DNA from: Oceanospirillum beijerinckii DSM 7166
Lineage (GTDB): Bacteria; Pseudomonadota; Gammaproteobacteria; Pseudomonadales; Halomonadaceae
Assembly (NCBI RefSeq): GCF_000422425.1
Contig: NZ_AULT01000042.1
Coordinates: 1 to 60,079 of the forward strand
Direction of reading: 5' to 3'
Length of the DNA: 60,079 nt
Shown: positions 26,437 through 34,810 of the stretch, piece after piece
Numbering within the stretch: position 1 is the first letter of the stretch
Layout: the number at the start of each line of letters is the position of its first letter
The notes under the pieces: model-generated
Database searches by the model: none
What the model saw: only the letters and a program-made list of their open reading frames with translations
Told to the model about the DNA's origin: nothing
Made by a program: the position numbers and the translations under genes

Positions 26437-28058
26437 TGACCTCTACAAATCCTATTAAGGTATATATCCCGCGGGATACCACCACACTGGCACTGGGCGG
26501 TGAAAAAGTGGCGCGCCTGATCACAGAAGCCGCTCAAGCCCACCAAAGCGCAAACCCAGAACAGCCGATTGAAATCGTACGTAACGGTTCCCGTGGCGTG
26601 TTCTGGCTGGAACCTATGGTGGAAGTTGAGACCGCTCAAGGCCGGGTTGCCTATGGTCCGGTTAATGCCCGTGATGTTGAATCTCTGGTCGCCGCAGGCC
26701 TGTTCAGTGGCGAGCAATCCCACGAACTGTCTCTGGGTCAGCCGGAAGAACTGCCTTACCTGAAAAAACAGCAACGCCTGACCTTTGCCCGCGCCGGTAT
26801 TACCGATCCAGTTTCTATCGCTGATTATCAAGCCCATGACGGTTTTAAAGGCCTGAAAAAAGCCCTGACCATGAGCGAGCAAACGATCGTTGATGAGGTT
26901 AAAGCTTCAGGTCTGCGCGGTCGTGGTGGTGCGGCTTTCCCAACGGGTATCAAGTGGCAAACCGTACTGGATTGCGAAGGCCCACAGAAATATATCGTTT
27001 GTAACGCTGACGAGGGTGACTCAGGTACGTTTGCCGACCGAATGGTGATGGAAGCCGATCCATTGATGCTGGTTGAGGGCATGACCATCGCGGGTTTAGC
27101 GGTGGGTGCCGATCAGGGTTATATCTATCTGCGTCAGGAGTACCCGGTGGCCCATGAGATTCTGGATGAAGCGATTGCAAACGCATACGCAGCTGGTTTC
27201 CTGGGTGAAAATATTCAAGGCAGTGGCAAAACCTTCCATCTGGAAGTGCGTTTAGGGGCTGCGGCTTATATCTGTGGTGAAGAGACTTCACTGCTGGAAA
27301 GCCTGGAAGGTAAGCGTGGCATGGTGCGCGCCAAACCACCACTACCGGCTATTGAAGGCCTGTTTGGTAAGCCGACGATTGTAAACAACGTACTGTCTCT
27401 GGCAGCAGTGCCCTTTATTCTGGCGGAAGGCGGTCAAGCCTATGCGGATTACGGTATGGGCCGCTCTCGCGGTACGCTGCCGTTCCAGCTGGCAGGTAAT
27501 ATCAACCAAGGCGGTCTGATTGAGCTGGCCTTTGGTACAACCCTGAAGCAACTGCTGGATGACTACGCAGGTGGTACGGTTTCGGGTCGTCCGATGAAAG
27601 CGATTCAGGTGGGCGGTCCTCTGGGGGCTTATATGCCGGAAAGCCAGTGGGATACCGAACTGGATTACGAAGCCTTCTCCGCCATTGGTGCGGTGCTGGG
27701 TCACGGCGGTATCGTGGTGTTTGACGATACAGTCGATATGAGTGAACAGGCGCGTTTCTCCATGGAGTTCTGTGTTGAAGAATCGTGCGGTAAATGTACA
27801 CCGTGTCGTATCGGCTCCACCCGTGGTGTGGAAGTGATCGATAAGATCCGCGCCGGTATCAACCCTGAAGCCAATATGGAGCTGCTGGGTGACCTGTGTG
27901 ACACCATGCTTGACGGTTCCCTGTGTGCTATGGGTGGTATGACGCCCTTCCCGGTACAGAGTGCCGTTAAACACTTCCCTGAGGCCTGGGAAGCCAAAAC
28001 CGCTGTAAGCCAAAATAGTACAGATGAACAAGCGTCCACTGGAGGGCAGCCAGCATGA
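26436..28058 (+). CDS. fdsB: NAD-dependent formate dehydrogenase, beta subunit (NuoF-like)
   Basis: A 540-residue flavoprotein that reduces NAD. An N-terminal thioredoxin-like [2Fe-2S]-type region (1-130) precedes the NuoF core: FMN/NADH-binding GLRGRGGAAFPTGIKW, CNADEGDSGTF, YICGEETSLLESLEGKRG. The [4Fe-4S] ligands follow in ESCGKCTPCRIG, with a further cysteine in GSLCAMG. Length and order match characterised FdsB of Rhodobacter capsulatus and Cupriavidus. Tight coupling to fdsG (1-base overlap) and fdsA (4-base ATGA overlap) supports stoichiometric synthesis. Well supported by a string of intact motifs. Confidence 0.96.
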   Translation: MTSTNPIKVYIPRDTTTLALGGEKVARLITEAAQAHQSANPEQPIEIVRNGSRGVFWLEPMVEVETAQGRVAYGPVNARDVESLVAAGLFSGEQSHELSLGQPEELPYLKKQQRLTFARAGITDPVSIADYQAHDGFKGLKKALTMSEQTIVDEVKASGLRGRGGAAFPTGIKWQTVLDCEGPQKYIVCNADEGDSGTFADRMVMEADPLMLVEGMTIAGLAVGADQGYIYLRQEYPVAHEILDEAIANAYAAGFLGENIQGSGKTFHLEVRLGAAAYICGEETSLLESLEGKRGMVRAKPPLPAIEGLFGKPTIVNNVLSLAAVPFILAEGGQAYADYGMGRSRGTLPFQLAGNINQGGLIELAFGTTLKQLLDDYAGGTVSGRPMKAIQVGGPLGAYMPESQWDTELDYEAFSAIGAVLGHGGIVVFDDTVDMSEQARFSMEFCVEESCGKCTPCRIGSTRGVEVIDKIRAGINPEANMELLGDLCDTMLDGSLCAMGGMTPFPVQSAVKHFPEAWEAKTAVSQNSTDEQASTGGQPA

Positions 28059-30958
28059 TCGAGATCTTTGACCCTAAAAAGCAAAATCTGGAACTGTACG
28101 CCAGCCCAGATAAAGATTACGGCACACCACCGAGCCAGTCTGAGAATATGATCTCTCTGATCATCGATGGTACCGAGATTACCGTACCGGAAGGCACCTC
28201 GGTGATGCGCGCTGCCGCACTGGCCGATATCAATATTCCTAAGCTGTGTGCCAGCGACAATCTGGATGCTTACGGCTCCTGTCGTCTGTGTGCCGTACAG
28301 ATTGAAGGCCGTCGTGGCCTGCCTGCGTCCTGTACCACGCCTGCGGAAAACGGCATGAAAGTCAGCACGCAAAACGATAAGCTGGCTAAACTGCGTCGTA
28401 ATATTATGGAGCTGTATATCTCCGATCACCCACTGGACTGTCTGACCTGCCCCGCCAATGGTGATTGTGAACTGCAGGATATGGCCGGTGCCGTGGGTCT
28501 GCGTGAAGTGCGTTATGGCTTTGATGGCAATAATCACCTAGACGCCGAAAAAGACACCTCTAACCCATACTTCACCTTCGATGCCAGTAAATGTATCGCC
28601 TGTAGCCGCTGTGTACGCGCCTGTGGTGAAGTACAGGGCACTTTTGCTCTGACAATGGATAGCCGTGGCTTTAACTCCACCATCAGCGCCGGTCAGAAAG
28701 AAAACTTCCTGGGCTCCGAGTGTGTCTCCTGTGGTGCCTGTGTTCAGGCCTGTCCAACAGCAACTCTGATCGAAAACAAGGTGATTGATAAAGGTCAACC
28801 AGAGCATAGCGTAGTAACCACCTGTGCTTACTGTGGTGTCGGCTGTTCATTCAAAGCTGAGATGAAAGGCGAAGAAGTGATCCGCATGGTGCCGTACAAA
28901 GGCGGTGATGCCAATATGGGCCACTCCTGCGTGAAAGGTCGCTTTGCCTTTGGTTATGCCACTCACAAAGATCGTATCACCGAGCCGATGATTCGAGACT
29001 CCATCGATCAGCCGTGGCAGAAAGTAAGCTGGGAAGAAGCGATTCAGTTTGCAGCAGACAAGCTGAAAGCGACTCAAGAGAAATACGGTCGTGAAAGTGT
29101 CGGCGGCATCACCTCTTCCCGCTGCACCAACGAAGAAACCTATCTGGTGCAGAAACTGATTCGTGCCGGTTTTGGTAATAACAACACCGATACCTGTGCC
29201 CGTGTATGCCACAGCCCGACCGGTTACGGTCTGAAAGTCACCATGGGTGAAGCGGCGGGTACACAGACCTTTGAATCGGTACTGAAATCCGATGCGGTGC
29301 TGGTGATCGGTGCTAACCCAACCGATGCCCACCCGGTATTTGGCTCTCTGCTGCGTAAACGTCTGCGTCAGGGGGCTAAGCTGATCGTGGTTGATCCTCG
29401 TGAGATCGATCTGCTGAGCACACCGCACCTGAAAGAAGCGATTCATTTGCAGCTACGCCCAGGGACTAACGTCGCAGTCGTCAACGCACTGGCACACGTT
29501 GTGGTGACCGAAGGTCTGGAAGATCAGGACTTTATCGCCAAGCGTTGTGACGATAACGACTACCAGCGCTGGCGCGCCTTTATCCAGCAGCCGGAAAACT
29601 CGCCTGAAGCGATGGCGGACATCACTGGTGTTGCCGCTGAAGATATGCGTCGTGCAGCACGTCAGTTTGCTGAAGCCGGTAACGGCTCCATTTTCTACGG
29701 TCTGGGTGTTACCGAGCACAGCCAGGGTTCTACCATGGTAATGGGTATTGCTAACCTGGCGATGGCTACCGGTAATATCGGTCGCGAAGGCGTGGGTGTT
29801 AACCCGCTGCGTGGTCAGAACAACGTACAGGGCTCCTGTGATATGGGCTCCTTCCCCCACGATCTGCCGGGTTACCAGCACGTTGCGGATGATGATGCCC
29901 GTGCACGCTTCGAAACCGAATGGGGCGTATCGCTGGATAACGAACCGGGTCTGCGTATTCCGAATATGTTTGATGCGGCGCTGGCCGGTCAATTCAAGGG
30001 TATGTACGTTCAGGGTGAGGATATCGCTCAATCTGATCCAAATACCCAACACGTTTACGCGGCACTGCGGGCACTGGATATTCTGGTAGTACAGGATATC
30101 TTCCTGAACGAAACTGCTAAGTTTGCCCACGTACTGTTGCCGGGTTCTACCTTCCTGGAGAAAGACGGCACCTTTACCAACGCGGAACGTCGTATCAACC
30201 GTGTGCGTAAGGTAATGACGCCTCTGGGTGGCAAGCAGGATTGGGAAGTGACCATGATGCTGTCCAATGCCCTGGGCTACCCAATGGATTATAAGCATCC
30301 ATCGGAGATTATGGATGAGATCGCCCGTCTGACGCCGACCTTTACTGGCGTGAGCTACGAGAAGCTGGAAGAGATGGGCAGTATTCAATGGCCATGTAAC
30401 GACCAGTTCCCAGAAGGCTCTCCGACCATGCACGTGGAAGACTTCCCGATTGGTCTGGGTAAATTTGCCGTGACTCAGTATGTGGAAACATCGGAGAAAT
30501 CCACCTCGCGCTTCCCACTGCTGCTGACCACAGGCCGTATCTTGTCGCAGTACAATGTAGGTGCTCAGACCCGTCGTACCGACAACCAATACTGGCATGA
30601 CGAGGATGTGCTGGAGGTGCATCCGTCTGATGCAGAGCTGCGCGGTATCAGCGACGGTGATTGGCTGGGTATTACCAGTCGTGCCGGTGAAACCGTAATG
30701 CGCGCTGTGATCAGCGAGCGTATGCAACCGGGTGTGGTTTACACCACCTTCCACCACCCAGGTAGCGGTGCCAACGTAATCACCACCGATAGCTCGGATT
30801 GGGCTACCAACTGTCCTGAGTACAAAGTGACTGCAGTTCAGGTCGAGAAAGTGACTCAGCCATCGGAATGGCAACAGAGCTTTAAACGCTTTGAAACCGA
30901 ACAGCTGGAGTTCCTGGAACAGGGCCGTCAGCAAGAAGAGAAAGTCAGGGTACGCTAA
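28055..30958 (+). CDS. fdsA: NAD-dependent formate dehydrogenase, catalytic alpha subunit (Mo-bisMGD)
   Basis: A 967-residue molybdoenzyme that oxidises formate to CO2. From the N-terminus: a NuoG-like [2Fe-2S] domain (C65, C76, C79, C93), a His/Cys [4Fe-4S] site (H125, C129, C132, C138), and two ferredoxin-type clusters (CIACSRCVRAC at 180-190; CVSCGACVQAC at 223-233). The molybdopterin domain follows, with its own cluster (CAYCGVGCS) and the catalytic pair C385-H386 in CARVCHSPTG. The metal ligand is cysteine, not selenocysteine. The C-terminal MopB domain (GRILSQYNVGAQTRRTDNQY) is complete. Maturation requires sulfuration by the FdhD-type protein encoded downstream. It shares ATGA with the fdsB stop. 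Confidence 0.97.
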   Translation: MIEIFDPKKQNLELYASPDKDYGTPPSQSENMISLIIDGTEITVPEGTSVMRAAALADINIPKLCASDNLDAYGSCRLCAVQIEGRRGLPASCTTPAENGMKVSTQNDKLAKLRRNIMELYISDHPLDCLTCPANGDCELQDMAGAVGLREVRYGFDGNNHLDAEKDTSNPYFTFDASKCIACSRCVRACGEVQGTFALTMDSRGFNSTISAGQKENFLGSECVSCGACVQACPTATLIENKVIDKGQPEHSVVTTCAYCGVGCSFKAEMKGEEVIRMVPYKGGDANMGHSCVKGRFAFGYATHKDRITEPMIRDSIDQPWQKVSWEEAIQFAADKLKATQEKYGRESVGGITSSRCTNEETYLVQKLIRAGFGNNNTDTCARVCHSPTGYGLKVTMGEAAGTQTFESVLKSDAVLVIGANPTDAHPVFGSLLRKRLRQGAKLIVVDPREIDLLSTPHLKEAIHLQLRPGTNVAVVNALAHVVVTEGLEDQDFIAKRCDDNDYQRWRAFIQQPENSPEAMADITGVAAEDMRRAARQFAEAGNGSIFYGLGVTEHSQGSTMVMGIANLAMATGNIGREGVGVNPLRGQNNVQGSCDMGSFPHDLPGYQHVADDDARARFETEWGVSLDNEPGLRIPNMFDAALAGQFKGMYVQGEDIAQSDPNTQHVYAALRALDILVVQDIFLNETAKFAHVLLPGSTFLEKDGTFTNAERRINRVRKVMTPLGGKQDWEVTMMLSNALGYPMDYKHPSEIMDEIARLTPTFTGVSYEKLEEMGSIQWPCNDQFPEGSPTMHVEDFPIGLGKFAVTQYVETSEKSTSRFPLLLTTGRILSQYNVGAQTRRTDNQYWHDEDVLEVHPSDAELRGISDGDWLGITSRAGETVMRAVISERMQPGVVYTTFHHPGSGANVITTDSSDWATNCPEYKVTAVQVEKVTQPSEWQQSFKRFETEQLEFLEQGRQQEEKVRVR

Positions 30959-30969
30959 GCTCCTGAAGG

Positions 30970-31000
30970 GCCTCACTGTGAAATACCCCAGTGAGGCTTT
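30970..31000 (+). terminator. Hairpin between fdsA and fdhD
   Basis: GCCTCACTG and CAGTGAGGC pair perfectly (9 bp) and are followed by TTTATCCTTT, 11 bases after the fdsA stop. It probably attenuates transcription so that the accessory genes are made at a lower level than the structural subunits. Confidence 0.75.
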
Positions 31001-31040
31001 ATCCTTTGGGACGAATACAAATCAAGATAAGTCGTTGTAA

Positions 31041-31111
31041 GTCGGAAAAGCCGTAAGGCGCCTTCCGACAATAATCGGAGTCAGTGTCGGATGGCGCTTC
31101 GCTTATCCAAC
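31041..31111. repeat. REP/BIME-like palindromic pair
   Basis: Two hairpins lie head to head: GTCGGAA (31041-31047) with TTCCGAC (31063-31069), and GTCGGATGGCG with GCTTATCCAAC (31086-31110). The sequence GGATGGCGCTTCGCTTATCC is very like REP elements of many gammaproteobacteria. It lies in the spacer between fdsA and fdhD. Confidence 0.7.
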
Positions 31112-31217
31112 CTACTCTGAGGTCAAGAAACTTATCGGGAACGGGATAAGCGACTGAGCTATTGCCTTTAGCACCCAGCAGCGACAAACATCAGTCATGC
31201 AAAATAAGAGACGCACT

Positions 31218-32099
31218 ATGAACCAACACCATACCCAGCCCTTTCAGACCCAAGAGGTTAAAGGCCATATCGCTAAGGCGGTAGAGCGCTGGTTAAGTGT
31301 GCAAAACCAGCTGCAATGCCAGCATGATTACGATCAAGTGGCTGAGGAGCAGGCGATCGCACTGATTTACAACGGCATCTCTTATGCAGTCATGATGGCG
31401 ACAGCGGATCACCTGGAAGAGTTTGCACTGGGCTTTAGTCTGAGCGAAGGCCTGATCCAGCACCCGAACGAGATCTATGATATCGAAGTGGTGCAGGACT
31501 GTGCCGGATGGTTGGTGAATATCGAACTCTCCAGCCAGCGCTTTATGGAACTGAAAGAGCGACGCAGAAACCTCACCGGACGTACCGGCTGTGGCCTGTG
31601 TGGCGCGGAATCACTGGAGCAAGCGATACGCCCAGCGCCAGTGATGCCTGCCACACCTTGTCCGACTCCTGAAGCTATCGCAACAGCACTGGATCAGCTA
31701 CCTGAGCATCAGTTACTGAAAAAGGCGACAGGTGCCACTCATGCAGCAGCTTGGTGCGATAGCGCAGGTAATGTACTGGCAGTTCGGGAAGATCTGGGCC
31801 GTCATAACGCCCTGGATAAACTGATCGGCCATCTCTATAAAACCGCTCAGGATCTAAACCAGGGTTTTGCACTCATCTCCAGCCGCGCCAGCTACGAGAT
31901 GGTACAGAAAGCCAGCAGCACAGGTTTAGGCTCATTAGTGGCAATCTCAGCCCCTACATCATTGGCTATCGAAAAAGCCCAGCAAAGTCAGCTAAATCTG
32001 GTCGCCTACGCCCGACCAGACCGCTTTGTGATCTATCACCGCAGCCAGCCTTTATCCGAAACACAACCCGCTGATACGCAGCAGGATAAAGACGCTTAA
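31218..32099 (+). CDS. fdhD: Formate dehydrogenase sulfurtransferase/chaperone (FdhD/FdsC)
   Basis: A 293-residue FdhD-family protein that inserts the essential terminal sulfur into the bis-MGD cofactor of formate dehydrogenase. Family signatures are HLEEFALGFSLSEGLI, the RTGCGLCGAESL loop with its two cysteines, THAAAWCDSAG, REDLGRHNALDKLIG and SSRASYEMVQKA. The ATG at 31218, with AAGAGA before it, gives the usual length; an ATG seven codons earlier is possible. It is separated from fdsA by a hairpin and a REP-like element but followed closely by fdsD, as in other fds operons. Confidence 0.94.
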   Translation: MNQHHTQPFQTQEVKGHIAKAVERWLSVQNQLQCQHDYDQVAEEQAIALIYNGISYAVMMATADHLEEFALGFSLSEGLIQHPNEIYDIEVVQDCAGWLVNIELSSQRFMELKERRRNLTGRTGCGLCGAESLEQAIRPAPVMPATPCPTPEAIATALDQLPEHQLLKKATGATHAAAWCDSAGNVLAVREDLGRHNALDKLIGHLYKTAQDLNQGFALISSRASYEMVQKASSTGLGSLVAISAPTSLAIEKAQQSQLNLVAYARPDRFVIYHRSQPLSETQPADTQQDKDA

Positions 32100-32141
32100 G
32101 GCTAGCCAAGCTCACAGAGCAAAAGAATTTAAGGAGTTATT

Positions 32142-32360
32142 ATGAAAACCCAACTGGAACAACTGATCGTAATGATCAACCAGATCGTTGATAACAACAG
32201 CTACGGCAACACCCCGGAACAAACCGCAGATGCAACAGCTGTTCATCTGAAAAAATTCTGGGCACGTTCTATGAAACATCAGATTATTGAGTATTTAGAA
32301 CAGGATGGCAGTGAGCTGCAACCGGCAGCTAAGTTGGCGGTGCAGCAACTGGCGGGTTGA
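32142..32360 (+). CDS. fdsD: Formate dehydrogenase delta subunit
   Basis: A 72-residue helical protein with the family pattern: LEQLIVMINQIVDNN at the start, ATAVHLKKFWARSMKHQIIEY in the middle and a short acidic/alanine tail. In Rhodobacter and Cupriavidus FdsD supports formation of active enzyme, probably during cofactor insertion. AAGGAG precedes ATG 32142 by 7 bases. Last gene of the operon, with a strong terminator 18 bases behind it. Confidence 0.92.
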   Translation: MKTQLEQLIVMINQIVDNNSYGNTPEQTADATAVHLKKFWARSMKHQIIEYLEQDGSELQPAAKLAVQQLAG

Positions 32361-32377
32361 TTTTAATCTTCCAATGG

Positions 32378-32411
32378 AAAACGGGGATAGCTGGTGAGAG
32401 CTCCCCGTTTT
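32378..32411 (+). terminator. Terminator of the fds operon
   Basis: AAAACGGGGA pairs perfectly with TCCCCGTTTT (10 bp) around a 14-base loop and is followed by TTTGTTTT. Confidence 0.93.
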
Positions 32412-32465
32412 TTGTTTTATGAACTGGAACCACTTAAAAAAATAAACACTGCTTACGAATCAAAG

Positions 32466-32530
32466 AGATAAATCTGGGTGTCTGATTTTTTACTAATAAA
32501 TCAAGGAGATAAGTTTGGATGTCCAATAAT
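32466..32530 (-). repeat. Two truncated, inverted copies of the Y1-associated repeat
   Basis: Bases 32466-32491 and about 32492-32530 each match, on the opposite strand, the first 25-40 bases of the 84-bp repeats at 33212 and 33313 (core GACACCCA...TTTATC). They lie in tandem and form the 5' part of the propionyl-CoA synthetase remnant. The second copy is more diverged than the first. Confidence 0.7.
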
Positions 32531-32909
32531 TTGTGAAATGGAAGAGATTATTGCCTCTCTTGTTGCCTCTCACTCAGGTGTTGCTGAGTGCGCAGTGATT
32601 GGTATCAATGATGAACTGAAAGGACAATTGCCGGTTGGTCTGGTTATCACTAAAGATGGTTATGATGGTGCTGATGAGGTGCTTGAGGCAGAATTAGCCG
32701 CTCTGGTGCGTTCAGAGATTGGCGCTGTAGCCTGTTATAAGCAGACTATTGTGGTGGATCGGTTACCTAAAACGCGTTCTGGTAATATCCTGCGTTCAAT
32801 TGCTGACGGTAAGGAGTATCAGGTTCCATCTACCATTGATGATCCGGCCAGTTTGCCAGAGATTGAAGCTATTATGGCTGACAACAACATTGGTGTTGCC
32901 ACGGCATAA
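32478..32909 (+). pseudogene. C-terminal fragment of a propionyl/acetyl-CoA synthetase (PrpE-like)
   Basis: From about residue 21 the 143-residue frame matches the C-terminal domain of acyl-CoA synthetases of the PrpE/Acs group: EMEEIIASLVASHSGVAECAV, NDELKGQLPVGLVI, VRSEIGAVACYKQ, VVDRLPKTRSGNILR, EYQVPSTIDDP. About 480 upstream residues are missing. The first 17-20 codons come from the mobile repeat that precedes it. The acyl-adenylation lysine of the SGK motif is replaced by asparagine (SGN), and the GTMRK-like stretch after it is deleted. It cannot be an active ligase and is best read as a decaying fragment created by a repeat insertion. Confidence 0.85.
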
Positions 32910-33025
32910 TTCGTTTCAGATCTGATATATCTGAATAAACAGCCAGAAATCCTTTTATTCAGGTATGTAGCAGCCACTTTGGTGGCTGCTACATCTGACT
33001 CTGCTTTTCCAGTTCTGTTTCCGTT

Positions 33026-33202
33026 TTACTCCACTTCTTTTTTCTCCTCCTGAGTCACCGGAGCGATGACAAATAGCTCCAGAGGATTGGACGGTTCTGT
33101 ATCAAAGGTTTTTAAGCAAACCAGGCTGTCTGATGTAAAGGTGTGTCCTTCGGCAAGTAACAGGATGTCATTTGAATTCAGTAAGTTTCTGGTCAGTTTC
33201 AT
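33026..33202 (-). pseudogene. C-terminal fragment of an HD-GYP-type response regulator
   Basis: A 58-codon minus-strand frame reads MKLTRNLLNSNDILLLAEGH followed by TFTSDSLVCLKTFD and an acidic end. This matches the tail that follows HD/HD-GYP domains in response regulators (pattern 'GMxLxRDLLSSNGxLLLAEGHxLT'). The HD domain is absent; the frame abuts the 84-bp repeat at 33212, so the gene was probably cut by the repeat insertion. No good ribosome binding site is present. Confidence 0.55.
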
Positions 33203-33211
33203 GCCGTAAGG

Positions 33212-33295
33212 AAAAATCGGACACTCAAATTTATCTCATTGATTCATAAACAGAAATTATCCACTCATACTAAAACCTTGAGCCAGATCATTAAC
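33212..33295 (+). repeat. 84-bp direct repeat, copy A
   Basis: Starts AAAAATCGGACACTC and ends CCAGATCATTAAC. It matches copy B at 33313-33396 with about nine differences and no gaps. Both lie directly upstream of the Y1 transposase gene. Confidence 0.85.
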
Positions 33296-33312
33296 TAAAA
33301 AATCGGAAACTA

Positions 33313-33396
33313 AAAAATCGGACACCCAAATTTATCCTATTGATTTATAAATAGAAATTATCCAGTTATACCAAAACCTTGACCCAGATCATTAAC
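33313..33396 (+). repeat. 84-bp direct repeat, copy B
   Basis: Second full copy, 17 bases after copy A. A partial unit (AAAAAATCGGAAAC) fills the gap. Its first part also matches the inverted units at 32466-32530. Confidence 0.85.
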
Positions 33397-33467
33397 CATT
33401 CCTGATTTCTTCAACTACGATGATTACAACAGCAAATGGATGTATCCCCGTTCATGGAGGAATAGAT

Positions 33468-34507
33468 ATGACTCGTGCTCGTCAGGAACAGATCAGCCCC
33501 GCTGATACACCTTATTACCATGTTATTTCCCGTTGTGTGCGTCGGGCGTTTTTATGCGGTGAGGATCAGTTTTCGGGACAGTCTTTTGAGCATCGTCGTC
33601 AGTGGGTGCTTGAGCGTTTATCCCTTTTAGATCAGATGTTTGCCATTGATATCTGTGCTTATGCCATTATGTCGAATCATTATCATCTGGTGTTGTATAT
33701 CAATCAGGCACAGAGTTGGTCTGATGATGAGGTAATTAAGCGCTGGCAGACGTTATTTGTTGGCCCTATGCTGATTCAGCGTTACCAGCAAGGTAAGAAA
33801 CAATCTCAGGCCGAGCTGAATAAGGTCGCGGAGATTATTGCCGAGTGGCGGGAGCGGCTGATGGATATCAGTTGGTTTATGCGCTGTCTGAACGAGCATA
33901 TCGCCAGGAAGGCCAATCAGGAAGATAACTGTACAGGTCGCTTCTGGGAGGGACGCTTTAAAAGCCAGGCTTTGCTGGATGAACAGGGTTTGCTGACTTG
34001 CATGGCTTATGTGGATCTCAATCCGGTGCGTGCGGTTATGGCAGATAGCCCCGAGAACTCTGATTTTACCTCTATTCAGCAGCGCATTCGGGAGTTTGCG
34101 GAGGTTCATCCAACCAAGAATCAAGATAGCCAATGCGAGCAAGCCCAAACATCACCGCAAGAGTCTACATCAGAACTAAAACTACCGAAGCTGAAGCCGC
34201 TTTCTGCCCGTTATGATGATGGCGATAAGGCAATTATGTTTGACTATGCGGATTATCTGGGGCTGGGCGCTGTTGTCGGGAGGATAAACGCGGTTATATT
34301 TCGGGGACTCTGCCGCCTATTCTGTCGCGTTTGGGCATCAGCCCTGATCACTGGCTTAAGGCGATGCAATCTGAGGGATTATCACAAAGTCGCGCCATGG
34401 GTTGTCTTAATCAATTGAAGCAATATGCTAAGAGCGTGAGGTGCGCGTGGTTACAGGGTAGCCGTCAGATTGGGGCGTTATTTCACTCATCAGGTTATGA
34501 GGCCTAA
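33468..34507 (+). pseudogene. Y1 (IS200-like/REP-associated) transposase with C-terminal frameshift
   Basis: The gene starts at ATG 33468 behind GGAGG. The N-terminal Y1 single-strand transposase domain is intact, including ISPADTPYYHVISRCVRRAF, the HUH pair in MSNHYHLVLY, TGRFWEGRFKSQAL and YVDLNPVRA. After about 34255 the first frame turns into unrelated sequence ending at 34418. The expected C-terminus continues in another frame: EDKRGYISGTLPPILSRLGI, SPDHWLKAMQSEGL and GSRQIGALFHSSGYEA, ending at TAA 34507. So one frameshift near 34255-34285 splits the coding region. The catalytic domain could still be made. The upstream 84-bp repeats are probably its cognate elements, as with REP-associated transposases. 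Confidence 0.82.
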
Positions 34508-34810
34508 GGGCATAGAAAGACACAAAACCGGGCAGCCAGATCTCTCCTGCAGATATTCTTAAACTACATCTCGATATTCCAGCCTTTAGAGTGCGCGTCC
34601 TGTGTGCATTTCAGGCTTTTGACCCGCCCTGTCTATTATTTATCTTCTTTGATTTCTACCGCTAATATCACCATGCTGTTTGGCGCTGAGCCTTTATTTG
34701 AACAAGACTTGATGGCTGTCATTTATTGATGAGATGCGACTTGCCAATAGGGTACACAACTATAAAAATGCTCGATTGAAAACAACTGATCATAGGCGAC
34801 GGCATAAGTC
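34508..34810. other. Intergenic region without visible features
   Basis: About 300 bases between the transposase remnant and the radical SAM gene. Only short frames are open, and no hairpin, repeat or RNA gene was recognised. Confidence 0.5.

Larger units (their letters stand above)
32910..33467. other. Degraded spacer: HD-GYP remnant and repeat units
   Basis: Between the PrpE fragment and the Y1 transposase there is no intact gene. The stretch contains a minus-strand C-terminal gene fragment (33026-33202), two direct 84-bp repeats and a partial third unit (around 33297-33311). Confidence 0.7.

Noticed and set aside
29453-30976. 507-codon minus-strand open frame opposite fdsA, and similar long frames opposite fdsB and dgcA
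   Set aside because: They lie antisense to genes with complete motifs, have shadow-type composition rich in His, Thr, Arg and Val, no ribosome site and no family match.
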